32,845 nucleotides of DNA from Candidatus Peregrinibacteria bacterium. Its GTDB lineage: Bacteria; Patescibacteriota; Gracilibacteria; UM-FILTER-43-11. Made by a program: the position numbers and the translations under genes. The DNA is taken from assembly GCA_016932495.1 (NCBI GenBank), contig JAFGCR010000030.1:1-32845 (forward strand). The letters are read 5' to 3'. This document shows, in pieces, positions 31,693 to 32,845 of this stretch (the stretch's first letter is position 1; each line of letters starts with the position of its first letter). Below the pieces are notes generated by a model. That model saw nothing but the letters and a program-made list of their open reading frames with translations, had not been told where the DNA came from and did not search any database.

Positions 31693-32387
31693 TAGCCCAA
31701 GTCTTTTTCCAGATAAAGAAGCAGGGCGTAATTGAAAAGCACAATGCCGAAAAGTTCACATATTTCTTCCATACTTTGCGCCATCCGGAACCAGAAGTAA
31801 TGGGTATGTAAATTCTGCAGGTAGTTTGATGCGACCTCTAACCCCAATGCCCCTGTTACAAAAATGAGAGCCGCGACAAAAAATAACTGTTTGGTTTTTT
31901 TGGGCAGATGAAGCAAAAATTTTAAAAAGGCATAAGCAAAGATCAGCACCACCGGAATTCCGATCAGGAACCACGCGTTTTTTGCCTCAAAAAACCAACG
32001 ATCTCCGGGCAGATAGCGGGAAAGGATAAACGCAAGGCTTTCATGGATCTGTGCCGTTTCATCGATGGCCATGATCAGGAAGATGATCGCCAGCCATTTC
32101 CAATGCCGGTAAAAACGATCTCCGGATTGTTTTTTAGAATAGGCGATTATGGCCAGAAGCACGCTGGAGATCAGCAAGGCCAAAGAGGAAAACCAGGCCA
32201 CAAAATTGGCTTCTCCGTTAAAATGCAGAAAGGCTTCGATGGTACTGAAAACAGGATTGCTGATTAAAAAAGAAAAATTGATTTTCAGTACAACAATACC
32301 AATCGTAGCCAAAAACAAGCCGATAATCACCCATGAAAAAAATTGAGTGATCTGTCCGCGGAAACGGGAGATGGATAATGAAGTCAT
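31668..32387 (-). CDS. Multi-pass membrane protein with DExxxxHE and EExxE motifs
   Basis: A 239-aa protein with about six transmembrane helices (about 17-35, 62-82, 95-110, 137-158, 168-185, 214-228). Acidic and His residues in or next to helices (AIDETAQIHESL and SMEEICELFG) look like a buried metal or proton site. I do not recognise the family with confidence. It precedes trmD on the same strand with 10 bp between, so it shares its transcript. An extended -10 (TGTTATACT) lies near 32413 on the minus strand. Confidence 0.75.
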   Translation of the reverse strand: MTSLSISRFRGQITQFFSWVIIGLFLATIGIVVLKINFSFLISNPVFSTIEAFLHFNGEANFVAWFSSLALLISSVLLAIIAYSKKQSGDRFYRHWKWLAIIFLIMAIDETAQIHESLAFILSRYLPGDRWFFEAKNAWFLIGIPVVLIFAYAFLKFLLHLPKKTKQLFFVAALIFVTGALGLEVASNYLQNLHTHYFWFRMAQSMEEICELFGIVLFNYALLLYLEKDLGYKHLTFDT

Positions 32388-32515
32388 CGGTTATTTAATT
32401 ATGATTGATTTCAGTATAACAGAAACCGATCAATTATTTTTTATAAAATGTTTTGCATTGATACCTATATCTATATTAAAATATATCAGTAAATAAAAAT
32501 ATAATTATCAAAAAA
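32388..32515. other. Divergent AT-rich gap
   Basis: Very AT-rich and non-coding. It may hold a minus-strand extended -10 TGTTATACT (near 32413) and, for the plus gene, TTGCAT followed by TAAAAT near 32476. Neither is certain. Confidence 0.4.
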
Positions 32516-32845
32516 ATGAAAAAATTGAACCGCTTTGTCGCAAAGTGTGCCATGGTGCTGCTTTTGCTGACTTTTTTATTGCCCGCTATTAACTGGGGGC
32601 AGTTTTTATCTAATTTAACCCCAGTGGCTTTTGCTGTTCCTGCCTGTGCGGATATTCCGGATCAGCCGACTTGTGATGGCTATGCTCCGGCCTGTTATTG
32701 GGATGGCTCTTGTCAAACCAACGAGTGCGGTGATGGTGTTGAAGGCGGGCCTGGGGAAGAATGCGATGACGGTAACTCTGATCCCGATGACGGCTGCAGT
32801 GAATACTGTTTGGTCGAGTACTGTGGCGACAGCATCCAGCAGGCA
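32516..32845 (+). CDS. Secreted Cys-rich repeat protein, 5' part only
   Basis: The first 110 codons; the gene runs off the right edge. Residues 1-40 form a long signal peptide (basic MKKLNRFVAK, hydrophobic LLLLTFLLP, AFA|VPA). The mature start has paired Cys (CADIPDQPTC, CYWDGSC), then ECGDGVEGGPGEECDDGNSD...DDGC, the pattern of Myxococcus cysteine-rich / DUF4215-type repeats, with the next repeat starting YCGDSI. Such repeats are common in large surface proteins of Myxococcota and many CPR genomes. There is no SD. Confidence 0.85.
   Translation, partial: MKKLNRFVAKCAMVLLLLTFLLPAINWGQFLSNLTPVAFAVPACADIPDQPTCDGYAPACYWDGSCQTNECGDGVEGGPGEECDDGNSDPDDGCSEYCLVEYCGDSIQQA

Overview
The window reads as the chromosome of a streamlined bacterium with a Gram-positive-like envelope, most likely a Patescibacteria/CPR lineage (Peregrinibacteria-like is my best guess; this is inference, as there is no rRNA or ribosomal protein here). 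The evidence is SLH domains, a sortase-type LAQTG tail, a CPR-style FtsX, an RNHCP protein, a Cys-rich ECGDGV...GEECDDGN protein and compact housekeeping genes. UGA is a normal stop (ychF, for example, ends in TGA), so the UGA-glycine code of Gracilibacteria/Absconditabacteria does not apply. Nearly all ordinary genes start without a Shine-Dalgarno (SD) sequence.

Left part (1-13.6 kb) is a surface-protein island, all on the minus strand. It holds a 1580-aa repeat protein with a LAQTG sorting tail (167-4909), a lipoprotein (5375-6730), a Cys-repeat protein ending in a probable beta-barrel (6849-8750), a small lipoprotein (9605-10144), and two single-pass membrane proteins that share a six-cysteine ectodomain (10317-11774 and 12436-13137). 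Four of these (5375-6730, 6849-8750, 10317-11774, 12436-13137) are much richer in GC than everything else and have strong SD sequences. Three of the four share an unusual leader: a TTGACA-N17-TAnAAT promoter, a 5' leader of about 370-690 nt with inverted repeats, a hairpin touching an AAGGAGGT, a first ATG, then 12-22 codons later in the same frame a second SD and the ATG of a signal peptide. This leader family is the best candidate for an undescribed system in the window.

Middle part (13.6-19.3 kb), plus strand: aroD, ychF, alpha-glucan phosphorylase, an RNHCP protein and an SLH-anchored esterase. Two gaps here carry strictly phased 11-bp repeats that turn into their own reverse complement halfway, ending 1-4 bp before the next start codon.

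Right part (19.3-32.8 kb), mostly minus strand: a small membrane protein, two tRNA-Gly genes, a subtilase-prodomain-like protein, recO, ftsX, a RibL/TagD-type nucleotidyltransferase, a TPR protein, an internally duplicated unknown protein, galU, an Hsp20, ftsH and serS; then a dGTPase-like gene on plus; then a DUF167 protein, trmD and a membrane protein on minus; and finally the start of a Cys-rich secreted protein on plus. Many gaps here hold degenerate short-period repeats with dyad symmetry that could fold into long RNA hairpins, and one gap holds a perfect 56-bp three-way-junction element.
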